Numbered from the stretch's first letter, positions 1 to 8,999 are shown. The stretch is 20,521 nt of DNA from Nymphaea colorata (GCF_008831285.2 NW_022204538.1:1-20521); one strand, 5' to 3'. Notes: generated by a model from the sequence alone, not told the origin. Program-made: numbers and translations.

Positions 1-51
1 CATCATGTCATGCCTTGAATATTTTATTATCAAATTTGAATTATAAATGAC

Positions 52-160
52 ATGTTTGGTTGGCAAAAATTCATCATCCAAATTTGAATTTAAAGAGGCC
101 CACACATTAGTCCACATTTTTGAAAAATATGTTTGGTTGGCAAAAATTCATCATCCAAAT
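52..160. repeat. 32-bp perfect direct duplication in AT-rich DNA
   Basis: The 32 bases at 52-83 recur exactly at 129-160, 77 bp later. Each copy starts ATGTTTGGTTGG and ends ATCATCCAAAT, so the arms TTTGG and CCAAA are also an internal inverted pair. Such TTTGG...CCAAA ends are common in small plant transposons, but no outer boundary or target duplication can be fixed. The duplication itself is read directly; the transposon origin is a guess. Confidence 0.7.
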
Positions 161-629
161 GCTTTGGATGATGGCTAGAATGGAAAGGGAAAGGAGAAAA
201 GTGAGGAAAGGATGGACAAAGAAAGAAAAACATTTCGTTTCTAGGTCTTGCTTTTGTTACAATTTCAAAAAGTGGACCAAAAAGGCATTGGATTTTCTTT
301 ACCATAGACCTTGCCTTCAAAGGATAAGGAAGCCTGAAATACAACATATCTATTGAATCCAGACATGGTAGTACTCATTTTGGAAATATCTAGTGGCAAA
401 GTCACTCAATGGGTAAGTCATGAATCCTTAACCTAAATCCATTTTACCAAAAGTTTCTACCATATCAATACAACCCAATAATTTCAAAAAATGAGCCATC
501 TATGAGGCCAATTGTATTTTTGTGTCTTTTTTCTTTGGGCTTAACAGGTTGGAGAATTGTTTAATTCATGTTTCATTTCCCATAAAACTACTTATTTCCT
601 ATAAAATTACTTGGGGCACCCGTAAGCTC
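161..629. other. Intergenic DNA, purine-rich strand
   Basis: No gene is recognised. 165-235 is strongly purine-rich on this strand (GGAAAGGGAAAGGAG-like), resembling the opposite strand of the pyrimidine-rich tract at 17940-18120; both touch a CATCCAAA-type motif, so they could be remnants of one repeat family. The open frames at 90-347 and 120-356 have lysine/arginine or phenylalanine-rich low-complexity translations and show no domain. Confidence 0.4.
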
Positions 630-639
630 ATCTCTCTCT

Positions 640-850
640 CCACTCGACAGTGGGACTACTATTTAAATAAGACATAATCATTTCTCTATCCTCTCTCTCT
701 CTATTCTACACATGCAAGAGAACTCAAATGGCATGGAGCTATTTCTTTGTTTCTTTCTTCCACCACATTTTCACTTTCGGTGGTAGACAAGTCAAAAAAG
801 AGAGGAACCACCCTGTTGAATAGGAACCATTAGTTTACATGATATGACAG
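640..850 (+). promoter_or_regulatory. Possible promoter-like segment with TATA and CT patch (copy M1)
   Basis: TATTTAAATAA at 660-670 looks like a TATA box and is followed by a CT-rich patch (685-703), an arrangement common in plant core promoters. A short reading frame after ATG 734 would encode MELFLCFFLPPHFHFRW and stop. The segment recurs at about 18495-18720 (TATTTAAAATAA at 18521) and partly at 19150-19380. The repetition is seen; promoter function is inference, and the CT patch may be only a microsatellite. Confidence 0.25.
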
Positions 851-1321
851 TTCTATCATCGTTGATATTACAGTTTCAGACTTGGTGAAAGAGACGCAGA
901 CGTGGAGGTGGAATAAAAAGGCTCGAATCAAAATACTTATATGAAGTTGGAAGATTGTGTTCCCAATATGGTGGCTATGGAAGAACATGAATTATGAATA
1001 CCATGACAACAAAAAAATCAAAATCTGTTACATCAGAGGCAATTGACCGTCTTTTATTATGTCCAACAAGTGCTAAATATGACTCTTCAAGCAGAAGAAT
1101 GAGTTTCCACAACTTTTGGTCCTTTTTATGTAGGAAGTCTCTCACATATATCATCGACTTCAACACAGATCAGCATCACCACAAAAGCATATAGAAGACT
1201 GATATGCTAATGAAACCACATCTGAAAGATGCCTTGGTTTGATCGACCAACTTCCCCTTCCCTATTTTAATGCTATTCACAGTACCTACACCACGGCCTT
1301 ATAAAAGAGATAGCAATGTCA

Positions 1322-1329
<8 letters not shown>

Positions 1330-1368
<39 letters not shown>
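1330..1368. repeat. Compound (AT)n(AC)n microsatellite in block A
   Basis: An AT run (about 1330-1352) passes directly into an AC run (1353-1368). The equivalent place in A' (19436-19720) is longer and interrupted, so this locus has expanded or contracted since the duplication. Confidence 0.95.
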
Positions 1369-1752
1369 GCACTACTTCAGTCACAAACAAAAACCAACAA
1401 CCTCTTATATTTGTGTTAAAAAGTGTTTTGAACAAAATGTGAATCTCCTAATTTGTTCATTATAAACACTAATTTAATCTAAATAATGTTCAAGTTCAAA
1501 TTACTTTCATAAAAAGAAGTGTTTTTTTCTACTATTAAAATTTTAATGTGATAAGAGCCATCTCTTTCTTAATTATTATGGTATATTAATAAAATAAAAA
1601 ATAACTAACTTAATGTATGTTTATCACCAATATATTTGAAGATACTGCTAAATTACGAAAAAAGATATTTAATAGGCCTGGCTTCCGTCCCTTACCTAAG
1701 TGGTATGTTTTTTATCATCTTATATGTATAAATATATATATTCACAGGCACA

Positions 1753-1754
<2 letters not shown>

Positions 1755-1788
<34 letters not shown>
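1755..1788. repeat. (GA)n microsatellite at the right edge of block A
   Basis: A nearly pure AG run. It marks the right limit of the A/A' similarity: DNA beyond it differs from the DNA beyond the matching tract at 20084-20112. Confidence 0.95.
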
Positions 1789-1790
<2 letters not shown>

Positions 1791-1919
1791 TCGGTCAGCC
1801 ACCCATGAGTTCTTTTCGGCGATAGCCTGGGCCTCCTTGTTTACACCCCTACCTTGTCCAGTGATATTGGTTCGTGTTGTCAGTACGGGCTTGTGCCCGG
1901 TCCGGTCAAAGGACACCAA

Positions 1920-2180
1920 ACGGACCAGGCTGGTCTTTCTTTGGAAAACTAAATGTAGAAAATAAATGAGTGGCTGCTCGTTGTGTTCGGCCAGTCGCTA
2001 CTTGTCAAACCAAATAATGGAAATAAATGAGTGGCTCCTCGTTGTGTTCGACCTGTCATTACTTGTCAAAATAGCAATCCAAGAGACCAGGTTGCGCCCT
2101 GCGTCAATGGTCCAGCCATACTGTTTTTACATGTATATGGCCGGACAGGACCCACCAATTACCATTTGATGTTTCTCATA
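1920..2180. repeat. Block C, first copy, with an internal 61-bp tandem duplication
   Basis: Similar in the same orientation to 13240-13440. Shared landmarks are TTTGGAAAA, TGGCTGCTC, TTGTCAAA or TCTCAAA followed by CAATC, GGTCCAGCC, ATGGCCGGA, CCCACCA and TTGATGTTT, in that order. Within C the unit beginning AAATAAATGAGTGGCT is tandemly duplicated (1960-2020 and 2021-2071); C' has only one unit, so this step came after the C/C' split or was lost from C'. Nothing coding is recognised. Confidence 0.65.
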
Positions 2181-2299
2181 TGCCTTTTATGTGGGAAAAT
2201 GCCCATCCTGATCTCTTTCTTGGGAACATAAAATAACATATATTAATATCGAGTTACATGCACAAGGTTGTACACGCAAATGTATACCAAAGGAAAAAA

Positions 2300-2440
2300 A
2301 AAAGAAAGGAGTTGGGGTATTTTTGACTTTTTTTGTAAATAAGTGTATATTTTGGGATTTTTTGCTTTTTCATAAACCCTTTTTGTCCTTCTAAGAAATT
2401 ATTTTTATTTTTTACTTATTATGTACATTTTTTTATACAT
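2300..2440 (+). repeat. AT-rich dispersed repeat, inverted relative to 14190-14335
   Basis: The T-rich stretch with TTGGGGTATTTTTGAC, CTTTTTCATAAACCC and TACTTATTATGTA resembles the reverse complement of 14190-14335, where GGGGTTTTGATATG, CTTTTCATAACC and TATTATATACAG occur in the same order. Low complexity inflates the resemblance, but the ordered landmarks suggest a real repeat family. No coding content. Confidence 0.4.
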
Positions 2441-2564
2441 AGGGGTGTAAACATAACCAGTTTCAAGTTTCAGTTTGAGTGAAAACTGAAATCCGGCTTC
2501 CCATAATGCCCATGCCCATGTGAGTAGAGCCAAATGTCCATCAACTGGCATAGCGCTTCCACCC

Positions 2565-3390
2565 TAGTTGCACTAGTATAACACATTGCTCTCAAATGAT
2601 AACCTTCTTAGATTATCTTGCAATCGAGTTATCATGTTATAAGTGTAACATATATAGTTTTCCCGTACCTAACATATATTTCAAGTATAATAATGTAATT
2701 GGTCTGCATGCCCATCCGGCAGCCACTGCTTGTGATATCAAGTAGGTAATTTTTTGCTGGGAAACTGCCGAGGGAAACCCTCGCTTTATTGAAATGTTAA
2801 GTAGGTAATTAAATAAATAATTTAATCCACTGTCTATGTCATTAATTTCTAGACACCAGCTGACATTGTCATTTGTGAGGGGACTATGTTGTAAGAAGGG
2901 CAGTAGCAGAGCTAAGGGTGGGTCAGTGTGCACCATATTTACCCACACCAGTTAGTCAAAAATTATATTGTGATAAAGCTGGACTCAGTTCCAGTCACTT
3001 CATAGTGCCCACAAGGGTACTGTCAAACTCAGGTCGGTGACTCAAGCGATGTTCAGTAAAAAATTTGGGTACTGCCACTAAAGATGAGGTTGAGGTTACA
3101 AGTTGACGGGTTAGGGCAAGCTTATCCATGTAGTGAGAAATCAATTTTCTCAAAGATCATGGCAACTTTCCTGCTTGGTGGGCCATTACAGATCCTTTGA
3201 TGGGATTTCATATGATCCATCAGGTCGACTGAAAACTGGATTGGCCGGGTCATTCCTGAATATTCAAGGGATTCAAATAAAAGTCAAGAAGAATGAGGAG
3301 AGAAGGGTGGTGGAGGAGGAGAAACTGAACTTTAGCCACCAGCATTGTCATGGGATGTCGCTTGTTGATTCTTCAATCGATGCTGCTTGA
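2565..3390. repeat. Block D, first copy of a direct duplication
   Basis: Similar to 15240-16205 in the same orientation. Shared landmarks in order: ATATATAGTTTTCC, GTACCTAACA, TATAATAATGTAATTG, GGCAGCCACTGCTTGT, GGAAACTG followed by CGAGGGA, AGGTAATTAAATA, TAATCCACT, a hAT MITE, CAGGTCGGTGACTCA, GAAAGATCAT or CAAAGATCAT, ATGATCCATC, and ATATTCAAG followed by GATTCAAA. The last 80 bp (3312-3388) match 14395-14475 instead, upstream of D'. The open frame at 3133-3390 is not preserved in D', which argues against a protein here. Confidence 0.8.
2901..3080 (+). mobile_element. hAT (Tip100-like) MITE in block D
   Basis: The left end CAGTAGCAGAGCTA and the right end TACTGCCACTA are inverted relative to each other and resemble the CAGTGGCGGAGCCA ends of Tip100-type hAT elements. 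The 8-bp flanks are AAGAAGGG (2893-2900) and AAGATGAG (3081-3088), matching at 6 of 8 bases, as expected for an old hAT insertion. The interior (about 155 bp) has a GTGGG...CCCAC palindromic stretch and no transposase. The same insertion is present at 15792-15950 in D', so it predates the D duplication. Confidence 0.75.
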
Positions 3391-3527
3391 GTTTTCGACA
3401 CTGACGGTCAATGGGGAAGCTGCCAATTGGTAACATATTTATTACATGATTAAGAAAAAACTTAGTACAATCAATATCAGAAACTTCATTATTTTATCAT
3501 CTAGCTAGTTCCACCTCCAACCATGGT

Positions 3528-3712
3528 TAGTGGCAGCTAGAGTTAGGAATGTTGGACTTAGGGGCACTAATTTAAAGAATCTCATACCTATAGGGTCACT
3601 GGTGCATATAAAGAAGCAAGTAGTTAAAAGCTTACGCAAAAATGAAAATAAGAAATTTGATAGGACCATTTGGGCAACTGCCTACACCAGCCCACGTATG
3701 ACTCCACCAAAG
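3528..3712 (-). mobile_element. hAT MITE of the same family, inverted
   Basis: Read on the minus strand this matches the 17297-17485 element: the outer end (here TAGTGGCAGCTAG), then AGGGGCACT or TAGGGGCACT, then AGGGTCACT, and near the other end the GGGCAACTGCC...ACACCAG core with a decayed terminus (ACTCCACCAAAG). The flanking octamers ACCATGGT and GCTCTAGC agree at only 3 of 8 bases, so a target duplication is not supported. Confidence 0.6.
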
Positions 3713-4239
3713 GCTCTAGCCCCAATCTCAATTTTTTATACTTCCATGCATTTCATGGTCCTGACAATCAAAATAGGGTTCGTATAAAATTTTAAAATAA
3801 AATTTGAATTCACACTGACAAATGCACATTTAAAATAAATAGCAAATTAAGTATATTACTTGTTTGATGATTGAATGCAGTGTGGAACCTTCAACAATAT
3901 ATATTTATTTGGGTAATAGTGAAAATGAATCCATTCTATAGACCATTCGTTTCTAATAAATGTTTATAACAATCGAAATCAGAACCCAAACCCAAAGTGA
4001 AACAACCTGCAGGCTGTTGGTAAGATAAATCAGTATACTATATTTAAAAAAACAAGTGAAAAATAGAAAAGGAAAAATCTTAAAAGTATTTAAAGATAAT
4101 TAAATAAAAACACGGGGCAACAACAGGTTTGCCAAACAATTCAAATTGACTTAAATTAATTCAGGCCAACTTTTATAGACACTGTTCTCAAATGCATGAC
4201 ATTTTAGTGGACCTTTTGCTTGTGGAGAAAACCCTTCTT
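3713..4239. other. AT-rich intergenic stretch without recognised features
   Basis: Non-coding AT-rich DNA with many short A runs. The frame reaching 3787 only continues out of the MITE. I see no RNA gene, TIR pair or duplicated block here. Confidence 0.5.
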
Positions 4240-4330
4240 TGTTATGGGTGAGCGGGAGTGAACCTGCCACCTGCATGCATGAGGGGCAGAAGCTCTACTC
4301 GTCCCCTTTACCCCAGGGTCTAGAGAAACA
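4240..4330 (-). repeat. Possible tRNA-derived SINE head or tRNA relic
   Basis: On the minus strand the order GAGTAGAGC, CTGCCCCTCATGCATGCAG, GGTTCACTCCCG resembles a tRNA D-arm region, an anticodon-arm-like inverted pair and a T-arm/B box. The B box differs from GGTTCGANTCC at three positions and a good A box is not clear. No poly-A tail or target duplication was found, so a SINE, a tRNA pseudogene and chance all remain possible. Confidence 0.25.
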
Positions 4331-4802
4331 TCAAAACCAGGTGAATTTACTGTCACTCCCTTCAGTTTGGAGTAGATCCTGCCAACCTTTATGGTTCATG
4401 AGAATAATGCTCATGGTATTGGAACTGACTACCTGACTCTCACCAAACTCTTAACTCGACCAGTTATGCTACTCTTCCCGGAGTACAATGATCTCTTTGT
4501 TTGGCCTTATGAAAAAGAGTACATATAAGACTATTGAAGCTTACAACTTTCTGGAGGTAAAGTCTTTTGTGTAACCTGCGCTGAGACTTTTCAATTCTCT
4601 TAGATGGAACTTGTTAAGTATAATATTCTGCTTTTTAAAAAAAAATACATAAAAGCACCATATTCTTATTTCAAGAAACGTAACTGCATTTCAATTAACA
4701 AAAAAATTAATGTTCTAATGAATTAAACGCTGAGCAGGTACTATATGTTCCGAATTTTAGCTACACATGCACTCGTTTAATATTCTTCAGTGATCCCAAA
4801 AT
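4331..4802. other. Intergenic stretch without recognised features
   Basis: Non-coding sequence with short A runs near 4638. The frame 4239-4436 overlaps the tRNA-like piece and shows no domain. No repeat or RNA gene was identified. Confidence 0.4.
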
Positions 4803-4948
4803 CTGTTCCAAACATGTGTCAGAACTTGAAATATGTCGCTGTGTACTAAATCGTCCATACATTTGTCAGGACTCAAGAATATGTCGCTGTGTACTAAATC
4901 CATTCCAAACATGTGTAAGGGACTCGAAAATATGTCGCTAGCCAGTAC
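4803..4948. repeat. Three tandem copies of a ~49-bp repeat
   Basis: Units at about 4803-4851, 4852-4899 and 4900-4948. Each contains a CCAAACATGTGT-like start (CCATACATTTGT in the second), then GGACTC or AACTTG, then ATATGTCGCT. The first two end GTGTACTAAAT, the third AGCCAGTAC. The array sits directly left of DNA with CACTA-type subterminal motifs, and short arrays of this kind are common near the ends of plant CACTA elements. Confidence 0.8.
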
Positions 4949-5302
4949 ACTGTGCAAGCTACAATATCCATCATTGTTGATGGAGAGTTAGCAATGTTAG
5001 TTGCAAAGTTAAAAAACATTGTGAAGTTAAGCGACTTATATAACCGTCACAGAACACATTGTGTTATGGGACCGAAAATTCCATCGTCAAAGTTACAATA
5101 AGGTGTAGGCACATTCCATGGCCATTATGCTAACTTAAAGCAACTAATGTCGCAACAAACCCAACTAAGACATGATGGCCATTTTCATCGGTAATCGTTT
5201 GGGCAATGGGACCTGTGTTGGTGGAGTTTTGACCGTCGCGATTACTTATTAGCAACAGAATTGCCAGTATTAGCGACTGTCGAGTTAAAGCCATAGTTAG
5301 TG
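4925..5302. mobile_element. CACTA-like transposon end (right terminus near 5302)
   Basis: The segment carries scattered TTAGCGAC, TATTAGCAACAG and CCGTC motifs, typical of the subterminal repeats of plant CACTA elements, and closes with TTAGTG at 5297-5302, the reverse complement of CACTAA. Read from the other strand it begins CACTAACTATGG and soon reaches CGACAGTCGCTAATACTGG. No partner left end and no 3-bp target duplication were found, and no transposase is visible, so this is a terminal fragment or a non-autonomous remnant. Confidence 0.45.
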
Positions 5303-5502
5303 TTCATACTCACTCAAACATATCTAAGTTAAGCTTTAAACTTAAACGGAGGGGAAAACATCTTTAAAACAAGATACATATATTTATTCAACATGAAAAA
5401 ATAACACCATCAACCACATGACAATCAGGACATAAAACATAAGCAGCGTCCAATGCTGCCAATTGTAGGCTAGTACAGAGAACCACGTAGATCATCACAA
5501 AA

Positions 5503-5505
5503 GAC

Positions 5506-5555
<50 letters not shown>

Positions 5556-5557
5556 AT
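5503..5557. repeat. Compound (AT)n(GT)n microsatellite
   Basis: An AT run passes directly into a GT run. It ends just beyond the stop codon of the aspartic protease relic, which lies on the minus strand. Confidence 0.95.
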
Positions 5558-5561
5558 ACCT

Positions 5562-5985
5562 TTAGCCCTGAGTACATTCAATTGGTGCAAAAGAAAGCGG
5601 CCCCTTCCCCAAATCATATTTCACACGCATGTTCTGCTGGAAAACATTCCCGAAAATGGCTAAGCTAGCTGTCACACTTCTATACATCCAAAGATATTTG
5701 AAGGTGGAAGCTTCAAGTCTGTGTTGGTGGATTGAAAGGACATTTCCAGCAATCCTTAATATGGTTCACATTTATTCTCTACATTATAACACAAATAATC
5801 TTGGTTAGGATGACAGAAGCGTTTATGGTTTGTGACAGTAGCCACCGTGTTTGCCACTTGATCATACACATCTTTGGCAAGATAGTCAGCGTGGTACCCG
5901 AGTCTATCATGATTGATCCACCATATCCAACCATGTTGCCGTCTGTGCACCTTCAAACTATATGTAAAGCTGCATGAGAAACTCT
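5562..5985 (-). pseudogene. C-terminal relic of a nepenthesin-type aspartic protease (family A1)
   Basis: On the minus strand, pieces of the C-terminal lobe appear in the right order but in shifting frames. First is GYGGSIMIDSGTTLTILP, holding the second catalytic Asp motif DSGTT (codons at 5890-5904). After a frameshift near 5875 comes DVYDQVANTV...YLCYNV. Then TDLKLPPSNIF (about 5690-5722), and after another shift LAIFGNVFQQNMRVKYDLG (about 5600-5660) and ending CTQG with a stop at 5562-5564. In intact family members these are the IIDSGTT loop, the following helix, the LPPENYF strand and the IxGNxQQQNMRVxYDL strand near the C-terminus. The distance from DSGTT to the stop, about 114 codons, is near normal. 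The N-terminal lobe with DTGS is missing upstream of about 5985. Plant A1 proteases of this type are secreted or vacuolar endopeptidases. At least three frame changes make this a pseudogene; the family call is firm, any subfamily is not. Confidence 0.8.
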
Positions 5986-6569
5986 CTATTATAGATGTAT
6001 CAATGTCTTCTTTTTATAGCACATGAAGTTGCTGCTTCGATAACACGAAACAACTGCCTGCCAGCCTATTCTCTCATAGATTTAAGTATATAGGTTGTAT
6101 GGTGGGATTTTAGAAGAAATAGTTGACATACGGCCAACTTTCTTTTCTAAAATTTTTGTCTTGTTATACAGGCGGAAGTTTTCCAAAACATTTCAACCAG
6201 GTTTGATTGCAGGATGTGAACCCTTGTCGGCAGTTTCACCTGTTTAGCAGACCCCAACACATTTCACAAGTTAACCAGATAGTCCTCCTCAACTCAATTA
6301 AACATGAAAACAAAGAGAATAATCGTAGGAATTGAATCTTGAAAGGACCCTTAGATAGCTGGACACAAGTTTCAATCAATTTTTGTTACTTTTCACAAGA
6401 TAGAGTTGTGGGACAACATTTTTTAAGGCTATATAAAGTTCTGGCCTGAATGAAAGGAAGTTGGCGCAACATGATCCTGACATGGATATCCAAGGAGCAG
6501 AGGATTTCCATAACAAAGAGAATGTTCTCCTGTAGGAAAAGGAGCCTAAAATGAGTTGCCAATTGCCAT
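5986..6569. other. Stretch between the protease relic and the LINE
   Basis: No domain was found on either strand. It could hold the lost N-terminal part of the protease (minus) or the lost ORF1 of the LINE (plus), but neither the DTGS motif nor a CCHC zinc knuckle is visible. Confidence 0.4.
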
Positions 6570-6577
6570 CAAATGAA

Positions 6578-7180
6578 GTTTATAGTTGGAATGTTACAGG
6601 CCTTGCTACTCTAACAACCTAGAAAGATTTTGGCAATTAGGTGATATCTCATCAACTTGGGATCATTTTCATGTTTCGATATCATGCTGAATGCGGACAA
6701 CTTTAAATCCTTTTGCAATCACTACGAGGAGTTTTTTTTTTAATCTAATATTGATGTGAATCTAAATGGGGCCATAATTGTGTGTAGTTAGAGACAGGCT
6801 GATTTTAGATTGACTAGTTGCAAATTTAATAAATTTTGGATGGATTGTTTGTTTATTCATAAAGCTTTCAATCTCAACTTTGATACAATAGGGGTGTATC
6901 TTCACCCTCACTTTAGAATTCGCAAAGACCAATTGGCTATGTTAAATATTATTATTGCAATAAACAAGTGTTAGTATTATAATGAAAGATTTTAATTTAA
7001 CTTATAAGGAGTCTGAAAAATGGGCCTGCCCCTGCTAGACAAGCTTGTTTAGCATTCAATGGATTCATTCAAGATGTTTGACTAAGAGAGATTGTGGACA
7101 GAAACAGAGCATTCACTTGAACCAATCTCTGCACCCCGACAGCACTGGTTCAAAGCAAATTAGATAGATTTTTGAGCAAG
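6578..7180 (+). pseudogene. LINE AP endonuclease domain, broken
   Basis: This part would nick target DNA to prime reverse transcription. Visible motifs are the N-terminal SWNVTGL, a VYLHPHFRIRK-like stretch near 6895 corresponding to the VYGP...R region, the (G)DFN motif reduced to KDFN, the following EK, and FNGFIQDV, FTWTNL and SKLDRFL. Intact elements have GGDFN; the GG is lost here, and stops interrupt the region, for example just before LREIVDRN. No activity is possible. Confidence 0.8.
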
Positions 7181-7360
7181 TTGAAAATTGTGGGCAGCTT
7201 TTGGTAGAACCAAGAAGTTCTTTAGACCACTCAGCACTTCTCTTTTACATGTAAATTAAATATCTTTAAAACCGCATGCAAGAGAAGACGAAGATTTAAA
7301 TAGTTCCTTTATTGAGAGTGTCAACCCAGTTGTAAGGTCATTATTACAAGAGCATGGAGA

Positions 7361-7690
7361 GTGGAGTGTAGAGGATGCGCAGTGCTTAAACTTCTCGCAA
7401 AACAGAATAGAGTACGACCATGCCTAAGTAATTGGAGTAAGTATAGAACCAAGAAAGTTGATACCAGAATTAACGTACTTCAAATGGATCTTATTGAAAT
7501 TTATAAGAGGCAAGATATTGAATCTCATAATTGGTCCACTTCTGAAAATCATATTAGATGTTTTCTTGCGGATGCTCTTTGAGATGAAGAAATGTACTAG
7601 AAAAAGAAAGTAAGGGTATCATGGCTAAAAAAAGGGGATAATAACAGCAAATGTTTTCATGCTATGTTCAAGAAAGGTAAAAAAAAATAG
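7361..7690 (+). pseudogene. LINE ORF2 linker region
   Basis: The translation NWSKYRTKKVDTRINVLQMDLIEIYKR... fits the helical linker between endonuclease and reverse transcriptase in plant L1 elements. It is followed, in another frame from about 7610, by SWLKKGDNNSKCFHAMFKKG, matching the conserved WLKxGDxNTxFFH motif. The 73-codon open frame here is therefore a LINE fragment and not a host gene. Confidence 0.65.
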
Positions 7691-7869
7691 ACTCTTGCAC
7701 ATGAAGACAGATGATGGGGAGTTTTATGAGGAGGATCCAATTCTTTCAGCATGTACTTCTCATTTTTAAAGATTTTCTACCCGTGACAACTCAACAAGAA
7801 TGATTATGGATCAGCTTGCTGTTGGTCACTGCGTATTTATAAAAGAAAACTTAACGTTGTTAAGTCCCA

Positions 7870-8840
7870 TTTCAGATGAGGAAGTGCAATAGCTGTTATG
7901 GGTGCCAACTCCAATAGTGCACCAGGTCTGAATGGGTTTCTGAAATCGTTCCTTCAAAAAAGTCAGGACACGTTAAGGACTAATATCACAGTTGCCACTA
8001 GAGAGTTTTTTTTTTAGAAAGGAAAGCTTGTTAAGAAACTAGGGAGAAGTCATATAATCATAATTCTTAAATTTGATTCAGCTGTGCACATTTCCAATTT
8101 CAGACATATTGTTCTTGAGAATAGTGTACTGACATTTATTTTCAGAATCATGGTTTCAAGAATGAAGAAGGCACTAAAGTGGGTCATTTCCAACATGCAT
8201 GGTGGTTTTTTGAAAGATAGAAACGTCCATCAATGTCTTCTTCTTGTGCTTGAGATGGTATACACAATGTCTAAAGCTAGATCAACTAGCTTATGTTGAA
8301 GATAGACCTATCAAAAGCATATGACAGGGTCAATTGGACTTTCTTACAAGCTGCCATCTTGCATTTAGGACTTCATCCTATTTGGACTTAAAAAGTAATG
8401 ACAGTAGAGACAAATGATTTTTGTGCTCTTGTGATTAATGACCATCAAGGTGAATACTTTGGATCTTCTCATGGTCTGCAATAAGGATACCTTTATCTTC
8501 ATTTTTATTCCTCATTGTCATGAAAATCTTTTCACATAGATTGCAAGCTACAATTCAAAGAAGAATGATTGAAGTACTGCATATTGGAAGAGGCATAGAA
8601 GGAGTTTTTTCTACAATGTATGCTGATGACATCTTGATTTTCTTAAAAGCCTTCAAGAATGGCTTTCTTTATCTACAATTTTTTTTCCTGTTTGAACTCT
8701 ATGCTGGAATGATGATTAACCTTGAAAAATCAGCATTCTACTTTTTCAATATGGGCCAAAGCAAGATTGCAAGTATTTTAAACAGTTCGGCGAGAGCCTA
8801 GGACAGTTTCCTACTCGATATTTGGGTCTCCCATCCAAGC
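7870..8840 (+). pseudogene. LINE reverse transcriptase domain, broken but with intact YADD
   Basis: Motifs in order: SAPGLNGF, a LIPK-like ILKF, NFRHIVLENSV, KKALKWVISNMHGGFLKDRN, the first catalytic Asp in KIDLSKAYDRVNW, then MYADDILIF with both catalytic Asp residues, AGMMINLEKSAFYF, and FPTRYLGLPSK. Several frame changes lie between them, for example after STSLC at 8299. The open frames at 8084-8299 and 8520-8801 are unbroken pieces of this domain. The protein cannot be made as one chain. Confidence 0.85.
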
Positions 8841-8999
8841 CAACAAATTTGAGAATGTTGGTATGGTTCTTATTCTTTTAAAAATACAGAGTAAACTTAG
8901 TTTATGAATAAGCATGCTACTTTCCTATGCAGTAGGATCTACTTGATCAAATCAGTATTAGAAGCACTTCGTATTTTCTGGATGTTGGTGTTCAAGTGC

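Larger units (their letters stand above)
630..1788. repeat. Block A, first copy of a long direct duplication
   Basis: This block is repeated in the same orientation at 18483-20112. Matches can be followed almost continuously: the pyrimidine patch near 690, the segment ending CCCTGTTGAATAG (about 830), the segment with GGCTCGAATCAAAATACTTA (920-940), CAGCATCACCACAAAAGC (1171-1188), CTATTCACAGTACCTACACC (1273-1292), the AT/AC microsatellite, the segment after CACTACTTCA, and the closing GA tract. Many small indels and substitutions separate the copies, so the duplication is old. A lacks a segment of about 260 bp that A' has at 19145-19404. No domain is recognised in any frame. The similarity could be intergenic DNA once flanking duplicated genes. 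Confidence 0.85.

Noticed and set aside
3133-3390. 85-codon frame in block D as a protein
   Set aside because: The frame is not kept in the homologous block D', where indels disrupt it and its last third has moved elsewhere.
4803-4948. CRISPR-like array
   Set aside because: The three units are contiguous diverged tandem copies without unique spacers, and the window is plant nuclear DNA.
5732-5977. Plus-strand 81-codon frame
   Set aside because: It is antisense to the aspartic protease relic, whose motifs are clear on the minus strand.
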